Assembly: GCF_000725485.1 (NCBI RefSeq)
Contig: NZ_JOAG01000005.1
Location: 248,001-312,000 of the forward strand
Length of the DNA stretch: 64,000 nt
Source of the DNA: Nonomuraea candida
Lineage (GTDB): Bacteria; Actinomycetota; Actinomycetes; Streptosporangiales; Streptosporangiaceae
Reading direction: 5' to 3'
Made by a program: the position numbers and the translations under genes. Below the pieces are notes generated by a model. The model saw only the letters and a list, made by a program, of their open reading frames with translations. It ran no database searches and had not been told where the DNA came from. Below, piece after piece: positions 43,526 through 51,761 of the stretch. Positions within the stretch are counted from its first letter, which is position 1, and every line of letters starts with the position of its first letter.

Positions 43526-44568
43526 CGGTGCGCTTCGCCGTCGTCGGCACTCCGGGAGACCGGCGGGTGACGTTGTTCCGCGACGCCGTGGTGGCGCGGG
43601 GGCTCCCGGAGCCGTACGTCGTGCCGTGGCGGGACGTGCTGGCCGGGCACGAGCTCGGCGCGCCCGCGGGCGCGTTGGTGCGGATCGACTCCCCCGGCGA
43701 GGACGCGGGGGCCGACGAGCTGCTGCGCGGGCCGGGCGATCCGGCGCGGGTCGGCGGGGGCGCGGCCTGGTACCGGTCGTTCACCGCCGGGCTTGGCCGG
43801 ATCGCGGCGATCCCCGGCGTGCGCCTGCTGGGGGACGTGGACGAGATCGCGGTGATGTTCGACAAGCGGCGCTGCCACGCGGTGCTGGCGGCGGCCGGGG
43901 TGCCGGTGCCGGAGGCGTTCGAGGCGGTCTCGTACGAGCAGTTGCGCGCGGAGATGGCGCGGCGGGGCTGGGCCAGGGTGTTCGTCAAGCCCGCCCACGG
44001 CTCCTCGGCCTCCGGCGTGATCGCCTTCCAGGCCCACGCCGGGCGGATCAGGGCCGTCACCTCGGCGGTCCCGATCGACGGGGTGCTGTGCAACTCGCTG
44101 CGTCCCCGCACCGTGACCGAGGAGGCGCAGGCGCGCCGGCTGGTGGACTTCCTGGCGCCGGACGGGCTGCACGTCGAGCGCTGGTTCCCCAAGGCGGCGA
44201 CCGGCGGGCGCGCCTTCGACCTGCGGGTGGTGACGGTGGCGGGGCGGCCCACGCACGCGGTGGTGCGCACGAGCCGCGCCCCCATGACGAACCTGCACCT
44301 CGGCGGCGCGCGCGGCGACCTGGACGTGGTGCGGGGGCGGGCCGGGTTGTGGGAGCGGGTGCTGGAGGTGAGCGCGCGGGCGGCGGCGTGCTTCCCGCGC
44401 AGCCTGAGCACCGGTGTGGACGTGATGGTGGGATCGGACTGGCGGTCGGTGGCGGTGGCGGAGGTCAACGCGTTCGGGGACCTGCTGCCGGGGCTGGGGG
44501 ATTTTTCGGGACATGGACGGGATACGTACGCCGAACAGGTCGAGGCGGTGCTGACGGCATGGACCTGA
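43522..44568 (+). CDS. STM4014-family protein, ATP-grasp fold
   Basis: 348 residues, GTG start overlapping the previous stop. ATP-grasp marks: K156 in VFVKPAHGSSASG (nucleotide lysine and glycine-rich loop), D233-R235 in FDLRVVTVAGRP, and E314/N316 in AVAEVNAFGDLLPG (Mg ligands), giving a likely carboxylate-amine or thiol ligase using ATP. No substrate is known for the family. It lies directly before the STM4013 gene, which it overlaps by 10 bases, and is part of the same operon as the STM4015 paralogs and two radical SAM enzymes. Confidence 0.9.
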   Translation: MTVRFAVVGTPGDRRVTLFRDAVVARGLPEPYVVPWRDVLAGHELGAPAGALVRIDSPGEDAGADELLRGPGDPARVGGGAAWYRSFTAGLGRIAAIPGVRLLGDVDEIAVMFDKRRCHAVLAAAGVPVPEAFEAVSYEQLRAEMARRGWARVFVKPAHGSSASGVIAFQAHAGRIRAVTSAVPIDGVLCNSLRPRTVTEEAQARRLVDFLAPDGLHVERWFPKAATGGRAFDLRVVTVAGRPTHAVVRTSRAPMTNLHLGGARGDLDVVRGRAGLWERVLEVSARAAACFPRSLSTGVDVMVGSDWRSVAVAEVNAFGDLLPGLGDFSGHGRDTYAEQVEAVLTAWT

Positions 44569-45476
44569 ACCCGACCGGCCCGAACCTGCCGGCCCTGGAC
44601 CCGCAGGACCCGAACCCGCAGGACCCGAACCCGCAGAGCGGGGACGCGCGGGACCGGCGGGCGCCGGGTCTGCCCGCGCTGGACATGAACACGATCGTGG
44701 GCGGTCACGACCTGCTCCTGGTCACGCTCGACACCCTGCGCTACGACGTGGCCGCCGCGCAGGCCGAGGCCGGGCTGCTGCCGAACCTGCTGCCCGGCGG
44801 CGCGCGCTGGGAGCGGCGGCACAGCCCGGGCAGCTTCACCTACGCCTCCCACGCCGCCATGTTCGCCGGCTTCCTGCCCACGCCGGTCGCTCCGGGGCCG
44901 CATCCCCGGCTGTTCGCGGCCACGTTCCCCGGCAGCGAGACGACGGCGGCGGGCACGTGGGTGTTCGACGCGCCCGACCTGCCCACCGGGCTCGCGCGGG
45001 CCGGCTACCACACCGTCTGCATCGGCGGGGTCGGGTTCTTCAACAAGCTGACCCCGCTCGGCTCGGCGCTGCCCGGCCTGTTCGCCGAGAGCCACTGGGA
45101 GCCGGAGTTCGGCGTGACGAACCCCGCCTCGCTGGAGCACCAGATCGACCGTGCCGAGGAGGTGCTGCGCGACGTGCGCGGCCCGGTCTTCCTCTTCCTC
45201 AACGTCTCGGCCCTGCACCAGCCGAACCACCACCACCTGCCCGGCGCCGCCGGCGACTCTCTCGACAGCCACGCCGCCGCCCTGCGTTACGTGGACCGGC
45301 ACATCGGGCGGCTGTACGCGCTCATGACCCGCCGCCGCCCCTGCCTGGCCATCGTCTGCTCCGACCACGGAACCGCGTACGGGGAGGACGGGCACGTCGG
45401 CCACCGGATCGGCCACGAGGTCGTGTGGACGGTCCCTTACACCCACTTCGTCCTGGAGAGCCATGCGGCCGTATGA
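44559..45476 (+). CDS. STM4013/SEN3800-family hydrolase (alkaline phosphatase superfamily)
   Basis: 305 residues. Metal-site features of the sulfatase/phosphatase superfamily: VTLDTLRYD (D58, D63), PGSFTYASHAAMFAG with S92/T94 as the likely nucleophile in place of a sulfatase Cys, LNVSALHQPNHHH, and CSDHGTAYGEDGHVGH (D269, H270). It lacks the CxPxR motif, so a phosphoryl or phosphonyl ester is more likely than a sulfate. The first 40 residues carry a DPNPQ repeat and are variable; an ATG at 44682 (MNTIVGGHDLLL) may be the true start. It overlaps STM4012 by 14 bases. Confidence 0.88.
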   Translation: MDLNPTGPNLPALDPQDPNPQDPNPQSGDARDRRAPGLPALDMNTIVGGHDLLLVTLDTLRYDVAAAQAEAGLLPNLLPGGARWERRHSPGSFTYASHAAMFAGFLPTPVAPGPHPRLFAATFPGSETTAAGTWVFDAPDLPTGLARAGYHTVCIGGVGFFNKLTPLGSALPGLFAESHWEPEFGVTNPASLEHQIDRAEEVLRDVRGPVFLFLNVSALHQPNHHHLPGAAGDSLDSHAAALRYVDRHIGRLYALMTRRRPCLAIVCSDHGTAYGEDGHVGHRIGHEVVWTVPYTHFVLESHAAV

Positions 45477-46788
45477 AGGCTATGTCTACGCCTATCCGCA
45501 CAAGACGGCGTACCGGCCGCTCGACCCCCGTCCCCGGCTGAAGGAGGTCTGGGCCGGGGAACGCCCCGGCGCCCTGTACGTGCACATCCCGTTCTGCGAG
45601 ATGCGCTGCGGCTTCTGCAACCTGTTCACCCGCACCGGCGCGCCCGAGGAGCTGGTCACCGCCTACCTCGACGCCCTCGAACGGCAGGCCGAGCAGGTGC
45701 GGGACGCGCTCGATGAGACGGCCCCCGGGAACCGGGCGCCGGGCGGCCCGGCGGCCAAGGGGACGACGTTCGAGACGGCGGCGTTCGGCGGGGGCACGCC
45801 GACGTACCTCAGCGCCCGCGAGCTGACCCGCCTGTTCGACCTGACCGAGCGGACGATGGGGGTGGACCTGACGCGCGTCCCGCTGTCGGTCGAGACCTCC
45901 CCCGCCACCGCCACGCCCGACCGCCTGTCCGTGCTGGCCGAGCGGGGCACCTCGCGGATCTCGATCGGCGTGCAGAGCTTCGTGCCGGAGGAGGCCCGCT
46001 CGGCGGTGCGCCCGCAGAAGCGCGCCGAGGTGGACGCGGCGCTGGACGCCATCAGGGCCTCGGGCGTGCCGGTGCTCAACATCGACCTGATCTACGGCAT
46101 CGACGGGCAGACGCCGCGCACCTGGCTGCACTCCCTGGACACGGCGCTGCGGTGGCGGCCCGAGGAGCTCTACCTCTACCCGCTCTACGTCCGGCCGCTG
46201 ACCGGCCTCGGCAAGCAGGGCCGGGCCTGGGACGACCAGCGGCTGGAGCTGTACCGGGCCGGGCGCGACCACCTGCTGGCGGCCGGGTACGAGCAGGTGT
46301 CGATGCGCATGTTCCGCCTGCCCGGCACGGACTCCGGCACCTCCTACTGCTGCCAGACCGACGGCATGGTGGGGCTGGGCTGCGGGGCGCGGTCGTACAC
46401 GAGCGGCCTGCACTACTCCTTCGAGTACGCCGTCGGCGCCCGCCACGTCCGCTCGATCATCGACGACTACGTGGCCCAGACCGACTTCGGCACCGCCAAC
46501 GTGGGCTTCGCCCTCTCCCCCGACGAGCGCAGACGCCGCCACCTCATCCAGTCGCTGCTGCAGGCCGAGGGGCTGGCCCGTCGCGCGTACGCCGACCGCT
46601 TCGGCGCCGACGTGCTGGACGACTTCCCCCTGGACGACCTGCCGATGAAGGAGTTCGCCGGCTGGCTCAGCGTCACCGACGAGACGGTCAGGCTCACCCC
46701 GGAGGGGCTGGCCCACTCCGACGCGATCGGCCCCGCCCTGTTCTCGCCGCGGGTGCGGGCGCTCATGGATGGATATGAGGCATGCTGA
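45463..46788 (+). CDS. STM4012-family radical SAM protein (HemW/HemN-like)
   Basis: 441 residues. The cluster cysteines are C45, C49 and C52 in HIPFCEMRCGFCNLF. FGGGTPTYLS, SVETSPATATPDRL, SIGVQSF and NIDLIYGIDGQTPRTW are the HemN/HemW-type barrel motifs. A second domain (VGFALSPDERRRRHLIQSLLQ) follows the coproporphyrinogen-oxidase-like C-terminal fold. It should cleave S-adenosylmethionine to start a radical reaction, but its substrate is unknown. The genomic neighbours are the STM4013 hydrolase and a second radical SAM gene, overlapped by 14 and 7 bases. Confidence 0.92.
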   Translation: MRPYEGYVYAYPHKTAYRPLDPRPRLKEVWAGERPGALYVHIPFCEMRCGFCNLFTRTGAPEELVTAYLDALERQAEQVRDALDETAPGNRAPGGPAAKGTTFETAAFGGGTPTYLSARELTRLFDLTERTMGVDLTRVPLSVETSPATATPDRLSVLAERGTSRISIGVQSFVPEEARSAVRPQKRAEVDAALDAIRASGVPVLNIDLIYGIDGQTPRTWLHSLDTALRWRPEELYLYPLYVRPLTGLGKQGRAWDDQRLELYRAGRDHLLAAGYEQVSMRMFRLPGTDSGTSYCCQTDGMVGLGCGARSYTSGLHYSFEYAVGARHVRSIIDDYVAQTDFGTANVGFALSPDERRRRHLIQSLLQAEGLARRAYADRFGADVLDDFPLDDLPMKEFAGWLSVTDETVRLTPEGLAHSDAIGPALFSPRVRALMDGYEAC

Positions 46789-47606
46789 CCATCCTCTACC
46801 GGGGCCCCCTCGCGAGCTGCGACTACGACTGCGCCTACTGCCCGTTCGCCAAGCGGCGCGACACGCCCGAGCAGCTGCGCGCCGACCGGGCGGCGCTGGA
46901 GAGGTTCGCCGGCTGGGTGGCCGAGCGGGACTTCGAGGTCTCGATCCTGTTCACGCCGTGGGGCGAGGGGCTGGTCAGGTCGTGGTACCGGCGCGCCCTG
47001 GTCGAGCTGTCCCGGCTGCCCCACGTGGCCAGGGTCGCCATCCAGACGAATCTGAGCTGTCGTACGGACTGGCTGTCGGAGGCGTCGGAGCGGGCCGCGC
47101 TGTGGGTGACCTACCACCCGACGCAGGTGCCGTACGAGCGGTTTCTGGCCAAGGTGCGCGCGCTGCCGGTGCGGCACAGCGTCGGCATCGTCGGCGACCC
47201 GGCGCACCTGCCGCACGCGCGGCGGCTGCGGGCCGACCTGCCGCCCGAGACGTATGTGTGGGTCAACGCCGAGGAGGGCCGCCTCTACACCGACGCCGAG
47301 GCGGCCGAGTGGGCGGCCATCGACCCGTTGTTCCACCACAGCCGCTTCCCGCACGCCAGCGCGGGGCTGCCGTGCCGCACGGGCGACAGCGTGATCTCCG
47401 TGAACGGCGAGGGCACCGTGCGCCGCTGCCACTTCGTGCCGGAGGTGCTGGGCAACCTGTACGACGGGTCGTACCGGGCCGCCCTGCGCCCCCGCGCCTG
47501 CCCCAAGGCGGCCTGCGACTGCCACATCGGCTATGTGCACCTGGAGCCGCTCGGCCTCTACGACGTCTTCGCCGGCGGCGTGCTCGAACGCATCCCCGCC
47601 TGGTGA
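46782..47606 (+). CDS. STM4011-family radical SAM protein
   Basis: 274 residues. Cluster cysteines C13, C17 and C20 in CDYDCAYC at the very N-terminus; VSILFTPWGEGL and VAIQTNLS mark the SAM-binding strands. Five cysteines near the C-terminus (C197, C215, C239, C244, C246; ACPKAACDCH) look like ligands for an extra iron-sulfur cluster, as in SPASM-type enzymes. Last gene of the operon; it converges on the DUF6745 gene with a 10-base gap. Reaction unknown; two radical SAM enzymes in one operon suggest successive modifications. Confidence 0.92.
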   Translation: MLTILYRGPLASCDYDCAYCPFAKRRDTPEQLRADRAALERFAGWVAERDFEVSILFTPWGEGLVRSWYRRALVELSRLPHVARVAIQTNLSCRTDWLSEASERAALWVTYHPTQVPYERFLAKVRALPVRHSVGIVGDPAHLPHARRLRADLPPETYVWVNAEEGRLYTDAEAAEWAAIDPLFHHSRFPHASAGLPCRTGDSVISVNGEGTVRRCHFVPEVLGNLYDGSYRAALRPRACPKAACDCHIGYVHLEPLGLYDVFAGGVLERIPAW

Positions 47607-47616
47607 CCGGAGGGGC

Positions 47617-48804
47617 TCAGGTCTCGCGCTGCGGCCGGTAGTCCTGCTCCGCCAGCCCGAACGTCCACGCCACGCCCTCCCTGGCCCGTTGCACCCACGG
47701 CGGCACCCGCAGGAAGTAGGTGCGGCTCGTGCCGTCGGGCTCGGGCGTGGAGTTGACGACCTCCACCATGACCATGGGCTCGTCGTTGGGCAGGTCGATC
47801 CGCCACAACACGCCCGTCTCGTCGGTGTGCAGCGGCTTGGCGCCCGACTCGGCGAGGTAACGCTCGGCGCCGAAGTGCTCCAGCATCGCGCGGCGCAGCT
47901 CGGCGTTCTGCTCGGCCCGGATGCGGGCGGGGGTGAGCGCGGCCATCGTCTCGCCGAAACCGGCCGGCACGGGCATGCCGTGCCAGGCGTGCAGGGCGAA
48001 CCCGTCGGCGTGGCGCAGGGCGGGGCCGTCGGCGCGGTGCAGCCGCCCGAGGTCGTCGAGGTGCAGCTCGGCCGGGCGCTCGGTGACGATGGCCACCCGT
48101 TCGTACGGCCACCACCAGCCCGCCCGCTCGGCCACCCGCTTCAGCCCGTCGAGCCCGTCGAACGCCGACAGCCAGGGCGCGTCGTGCTGCCCGAGCACGG
48201 CGTCGAGGCTCAGCTGCCGCAGGCTCTCGCCGCCCAGGTCGGCCAGGGCCCTGCGCAGGTCGGCGACGAGCCGCTCGACGCGCGGCCAGAGCCGCCCGCC
48301 CGTCTCGGCCCAGAGCGCCGCCCAACCGGCGTGCCCCAGCTCCGCGTAGGCCGCCGCCCTGGCCCGCTCCCACGGCGTCGTGCGCACGGCGTCGCGCACC
48401 GACCGCCCCGGATCGCCCGCCGCCAGCACCGCCCGCACGGCCGGCTGGGCGAACAGGGCCCGCACGGCCTCGCCGCTCAGCACCTCCCGCGCCGCTGTGC
48501 CTTCCCGCTCCGCCGCGCTTTCCCGCGCGGCCCGCGCCGCGGGCCCGCGCCCCCGCCCCTCCGGGTCGAACGGCCAGTCCGCGATCTCCGGCTCCCGGGC
48601 CGACCCCGCCTCCAGCGCGGCGCGCCGCGCCGCGTCACCGGTCAGCCAGGCCGCCACGAGCGCTCCGGCCGCCGGCGAGGGCAGCACGAGAACCCGCTCG
48701 GGCTCCGCCAGCCCCGCCTCCCGGTACGCCTGCCGCACGGCCTCCTCGACACCCTCGCCCGGCCCGGTGGCCACGGCGACGCGATCCCATGTCAAGGTCG
48801 TCAT
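47617..48804 (-). CDS. DUF6745-domain protein
   Basis: 395 residues. RHADGFALHAWHGMPVP, EQNAELRRAMLEHFGAERYL, and EVVNSTPEPDGTSRTYFLRVPPWVQRAREGVAWTFGL are the family blocks at about 255-390; the first 250 residues are less conserved (SGEAVRALFAQPAVRAV). No function is known. ATG 48804 overlaps the stop of a 98-residue gene (ATGA), with which it forms a two-gene unit. It converges on the STM4011 gene without room for a conventional terminator. Confidence 0.85.
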   Translation of the reverse strand: MTTLTWDRVAVATGPGEGVEEAVRQAYREAGLAEPERVLVLPSPAAGALVAAWLTGDAARRAALEAGSAREPEIADWPFDPEGRGRGPAARAARESAAEREGTAAREVLSGEAVRALFAQPAVRAVLAAGDPGRSVRDAVRTTPWERARAAAYAELGHAGWAALWAETGGRLWPRVERLVADLRRALADLGGESLRQLSLDAVLGQHDAPWLSAFDGLDGLKRVAERAGWWWPYERVAIVTERPAELHLDDLGRLHRADGPALRHADGFALHAWHGMPVPAGFGETMAALTPARIRAEQNAELRRAMLEHFGAERYLAESGAKPLHTDETGVLWRIDLPNDEPMVMVEVVNSTPEPDGTSRTYFLRVPPWVQRAREGVAWTFGLAEQDYRPQRET

Positions 48805-49100
48805 CAGTCGGCCACCACCCGGTAGGAGCCCGGCACGTATTCGCGCTGCCGCACCACGCGATACCACCCCTTCGGCAGCGAGATCGCCTCGTGCTCCTCG
48901 TGCACGAGCCTGCCGCCCTCGGGCAGGTGCAGAAAACCGTGGGACAGCGTGCCGGGCCCGGGGATCGCGTGACAGTGCCCGGTGGCCTCACCATGCGCCA
49001 GCACCAGCCGCCCCCGCGCGTCACGCGGCTCGGGCCGCAACGCGAGCGGTGCGGACTCCTCGGGAATGGGCATCAGCAGGATGTCACCCTGTCGGTACAT
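48804..49100 (-). CDS. Small conserved protein, partner of DUF6745
   Basis: 98 residues. MYRQGDILLMPIPE opens the protein, and GRLVLAHGEATGHCHAIPG in the middle contains closely spaced His/Cys residues that could bind a metal. HLPEGGRLVHEEHEAISLPKGWYRVVRQREY follows. I have seen similar short proteins (xLAxGExTGHxH) beside DUF6745 proteins in other bacteria and in phages, but no function is assigned. ATG 49100 is followed four bases before the end by the DUF6745 ATG, so the two are translated together. Confidence 0.75.
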   Translation of the reverse strand: MYRQGDILLMPIPEESAPLALRPEPRDARGRLVLAHGEATGHCHAIPGPGTLSHGFLHLPEGGRLVHEEHEAISLPKGWYRVVRQREYVPGSYRVVAD

Positions 49101-49188
49101 CGACCAACCTCCATCGATCGGGGGGATGATCGAAAGCTAGCGCCCCCCACCGACATTTCCCCGCCCTCCACCGGCCACGTCCCTGGCC

Positions 49189-49509
49189 TCACCGCCGGTC
49201 GGTCCGCCTCGGATGCGCTGTCCCCGCATGCGTGATCCACAACGTCCGCTCCTCGTCGTCGATCGCGTACCACAGGCGCCCGCCGGACGTGGCTTCGTAC
49301 TGCCACTGTTCCAAGGCTCGGCCGCCCACTTTGACGACGCCGAGCGCACCCTTGAGCGGATGTTGGCGACAGCCGACGTCTCGCGGGTCACTGGTGATGG
49401 CCACCCAGGCACGATCGAGGTTCTCGGGGGCCTGCGCGAGGAGGTGTCCCCAGCCTTCGGCCGCGCGGCGGTCGGCGAATCTGACGCGCCAGGGGCGAGG
49501 CCGGGGCAC
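49189..49509 (-). CDS. RelE/ParE-like toxin candidate
   Basis: 106 residues from GTG 49509, with GGGGAG six bases upstream; a longer frame to 49593 would overlap the antitoxin by 65 bases. VRFADRRAAEGWGHLLAQAPENLDRAWVAI, RQHPLKGALG, and EQWQYEATSGGRLWYAIDDEERTLWITHAGTAHP resemble the small RelE-superfamily interferases: a core of basic residues and a terminal WxxHAGxxHP. It starts 20 bases after the upstream gene, with which it should form a toxin-antitoxin unit. Remote homology only; activity is not shown. Confidence 0.65.
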   Translation of the reverse strand: MPRPRPWRVRFADRRAAEGWGHLLAQAPENLDRAWVAITSDPRDVGCRQHPLKGALGVVKVGGRALEQWQYEATSGGRLWYAIDDEERTLWITHAGTAHPRRTDRR

Positions 49510-49528
49510 GTCGTCTCCCCGCCCGGCA

Positions 49529-49990
49529 TCAGTGGTCGCCCGTCGGGCGCGGAACCTCCGGGCCGTCGCCGGGGAAGGGTCCCTGGAGTTCACGCGCGAG
49601 CCGCGGGTCGCTCCAGGCCACGGCAGTCGACCGCCACGAGCTCAACGATCGGGCGAACGGCAGCAGCTCGCCGGTGTCGGCCCCCGCGATCAGCTGGCCG
49701 AGAAGCTCGCGCACGCACTCATGGCGCTCCGCCTCCGGCAGCCAGGTGAGCCAGGGAAGCTCATCGGCCAGCACCTCTTCCGCGAGGGCGCCGTTGCGCC
49801 GGGCCACTATGGCCAGCGCGCGAGCCGCGATGCGCAGGCTGGCCGCGCCCGCCTCGAATCTCTCGGCGCGCATCAGGATGAGGTTCTCGTCGTCGCGCCG
49901 CTCGAGGATGACGTCAGCGTTGTCCAGGCTGGGCAGCACCTCCGACGGCCCTCTGAGGAACGCACTGTACGAAAAGCTTCTCGTCACCAT
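49529..49990 (-). CDS. Phd-like antitoxin candidate
   Basis: 153 residues from ATG 49990 (an in-frame ATG at 50002 is possible). SYSAFLRGPSEVLPSLDNADVILERRDDENLILMRAERFE looks like a Phd/YefM-type DNA-binding start, and the following helices (AARALAIVARRNGALAEEVLADEL) would wrap the toxin. It is longer than most Phd proteins, about 150 rather than 80 residues. A palindrome just upstream (50004-50019) is suited to autoregulation by the pair. Confidence 0.6.
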   Translation of the reverse strand: MVTRSFSYSAFLRGPSEVLPSLDNADVILERRDDENLILMRAERFEAGAASLRIAARALAIVARRNGALAEEVLADELPWLTWLPEAERHECVRELLGQLIAGADTGELLPFARSLSSWRSTAVAWSDPRLARELQGPFPGDGPEVPRPTGDH

Positions 49991-50003
49991 GCCCACCAGC
50001 ATA

Positions 50004-50019
50004 TCTGAAGTAGTTCAGA
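50004..50019. promoter_or_regulatory. Palindrome upstream of the toxin-antitoxin pair
   Basis: TCTGAAGTAGTTCAGA: perfect six-base arms around a four-base centre, one base before the alternative start at 50002. Candidate autoregulatory operator. Confidence 0.6.
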
Positions 50020-50095
50020 CAAGGCAGAAGTCATGGAGGTCCACCGGCACACACGACTCACCGGCTTCGAGCGTCCGGGGGCGTGACAGGTCGGT

Positions 50096-51679
50096 TCAGC
50101 GCATCACGTACGGGTTCGTGCTGGTGTGGCCGGTCGCGTTGGTGGCGGTGATCGAGGTCCAGGTTCCCGGGGGCGGCTCGTACGGGACCCAGGCCGACTC
50201 CAGCCGTTCGCGCCCGTGCCACTCCTGGGCCGCCACCGCGCCCTGCGGGTCGAACCGGAGGGTGACCCCGTGCAGGTGGTAGCCCTCGACGAGCAGGCCG
50301 GGCCGGCCGTTCAGCTCCTTGCGGTAGGCGTTGACGATGATCGGCTGCTGCCACCCGGCCGCGATGTCGTCGGCCAGCGAGGGCGTGTCGTGGCCGGCCT
50401 GGCAGGTGTAGAAGGGCTCCCACTTGTACGAGATGATCTTCGCGACCTCGGCCCCGGCCGCCATGATCTGCCGGTCGAGCCGGCTCTTGGTGGTCCGCCC
50501 GCGGTGCGGCAGCGGATCGAGCCGCCCGCACTCGCCGGCCACGGGCGTGGGCTCGAAGCCCTCCGCGTTCACCCACAGCTCCACGCCGTCCGGCACGTTC
50601 GCCGCCGCCGTCTCGATGTAGGCGCTGGTGGGCCCGTGGTATCCCTGGGCGTTGCGCACGTCCCCCACGACGGGCACCAGCCGCTCCGCCACCCTGGCGT
50701 CGGCCTCGTGCGGCCCGTGCACGGGCACCTTGCCCGTGCCCCGCCCGTCCTGCACGGCGACCGCCATGGGCTGCCCGGCCCGCGTGCCGGCGATGTCGGC
50801 CAGCCCCTCCGCCACCTGCGACGGCGGGAACCCGCGGCCCCTGCGCGCGTCGATGTACGGGCTGACCACGATCTTCCTGCCCGGCAGCGTGGCGGCGACC
50901 ACGGCGTGCTGGGCGGCGTACAGCTCGATGATCGGGTCGCGCTCGGCGCGCGCCCGCATGGCCAGCTCGAACGACTGGTACACCCCGCCGAACGCCGCCA
51001 GCCCCGTGAACCGCTGCCGGTAGTCGGCCAGCACCCGCGCCGTGAAGGCGTTGAGCGCGCCGGTGTGCGCGTGGTCGGGCTCCCACTGCTTGCCCTCCCG
51101 CTGCGGCGCCGCGGGCAGGCCGGGGTAGACCGTCATGCCGTACGCCGACGCCTCCCGCACGAGCGTGCCGAGCCCGTCGCCGTCGGTGGTGGCGAGCACC
51201 AGGTCGTGCTCGGCGTCGGCGCAGGAGCCCGCCAGCGTCAGCCGGTAAAAGGTGCGCCCGCCGCTCTCGAAACGCCGGTCGATGCCGGGGCAGCGCAGCA
51301 TGCCCGGCCCGAACTCCTCGCTGGTCATATACGTGTAGACCTGCCGGACGCGCTTGCCCGGCAGCTCGGCGCACGGCCTGCCGTCCACCGCGCACTCGGG
51401 GAAGTCGGGGTCGGGGCGGGCGTTGAACCGGGGCCCGAACGTGATGAGCGTGTCGCCGCCGATGGCGTGGATCGCCTCGACCATGCGCTGCGTGACGCAC
51501 CGGTCGGCGCGCGGGATGACGAAATAGCCGGTCACCGCGTAGGGGGCCAGGACCCGGGTGTCGCGCGGCGGGCACTCCTGCCCGGTCGCCACGTCGGGAT
51601 CGTCCGGGATGGCCAGGCCCACCACGAAGACCACCGCCACGACCAGCCACAGGATCCGGTGCACCCACGCCCCTTCCAC
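50096..51679 (-). CDS. DUF4434-type exported protein (glycoside-hydrolase-like barrel)
   Basis: 527 residues, GTG start with GGAGGAG upstream. One membrane anchor or signal (WLVVAVVFVVGLAIP) at 10-25. The body shows TIM-barrel-like elements: YAVTGYFVIPRADRCVTQRMVEAIHAIGGDTLITFG, TVYPGLPAA, GGVYQSFEL, KIVVSPYID and ELWVNAEGFEPTP. As far as I recall these are DUF4434 features, a family related to glycoside hydrolases. Its target is unknown. The C-terminus NATGHTSTNPYVMR looks like a beta-sandwich tail. Monocistronic, divergent from an SDR gene. Confidence 0.72.
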   Translation of the reverse strand: MEGAWVHRILWLVVAVVFVVGLAIPDDPDVATGQECPPRDTRVLAPYAVTGYFVIPRADRCVTQRMVEAIHAIGGDTLITFGPRFNARPDPDFPECAVDGRPCAELPGKRVRQVYTYMTSEEFGPGMLRCPGIDRRFESGGRTFYRLTLAGSCADAEHDLVLATTDGDGLGTLVREASAYGMTVYPGLPAAPQREGKQWEPDHAHTGALNAFTARVLADYRQRFTGLAAFGGVYQSFELAMRARAERDPIIELYAAQHAVVAATLPGRKIVVSPYIDARRGRGFPPSQVAEGLADIAGTRAGQPMAVAVQDGRGTGKVPVHGPHEADARVAERLVPVVGDVRNAQGYHGPTSAYIETAAANVPDGVELWVNAEGFEPTPVAGECGRLDPLPHRGRTTKSRLDRQIMAAGAEVAKIISYKWEPFYTCQAGHDTPSLADDIAAGWQQPIIVNAYRKELNGRPGLLVEGYHLHGVTLRFDPQGAVAAQEWHGRERLESAWVPYEPPPGTWTSITATNATGHTSTNPYVMR

Positions 51680-51761
51680 GCCTCCTCCACCCTATGCGGC
51701 CACCCCCGGTGCGGGCGGGTCTCGTGCCGTTGGCGAGAATGGCGGCAGGGGGTGGGACATC

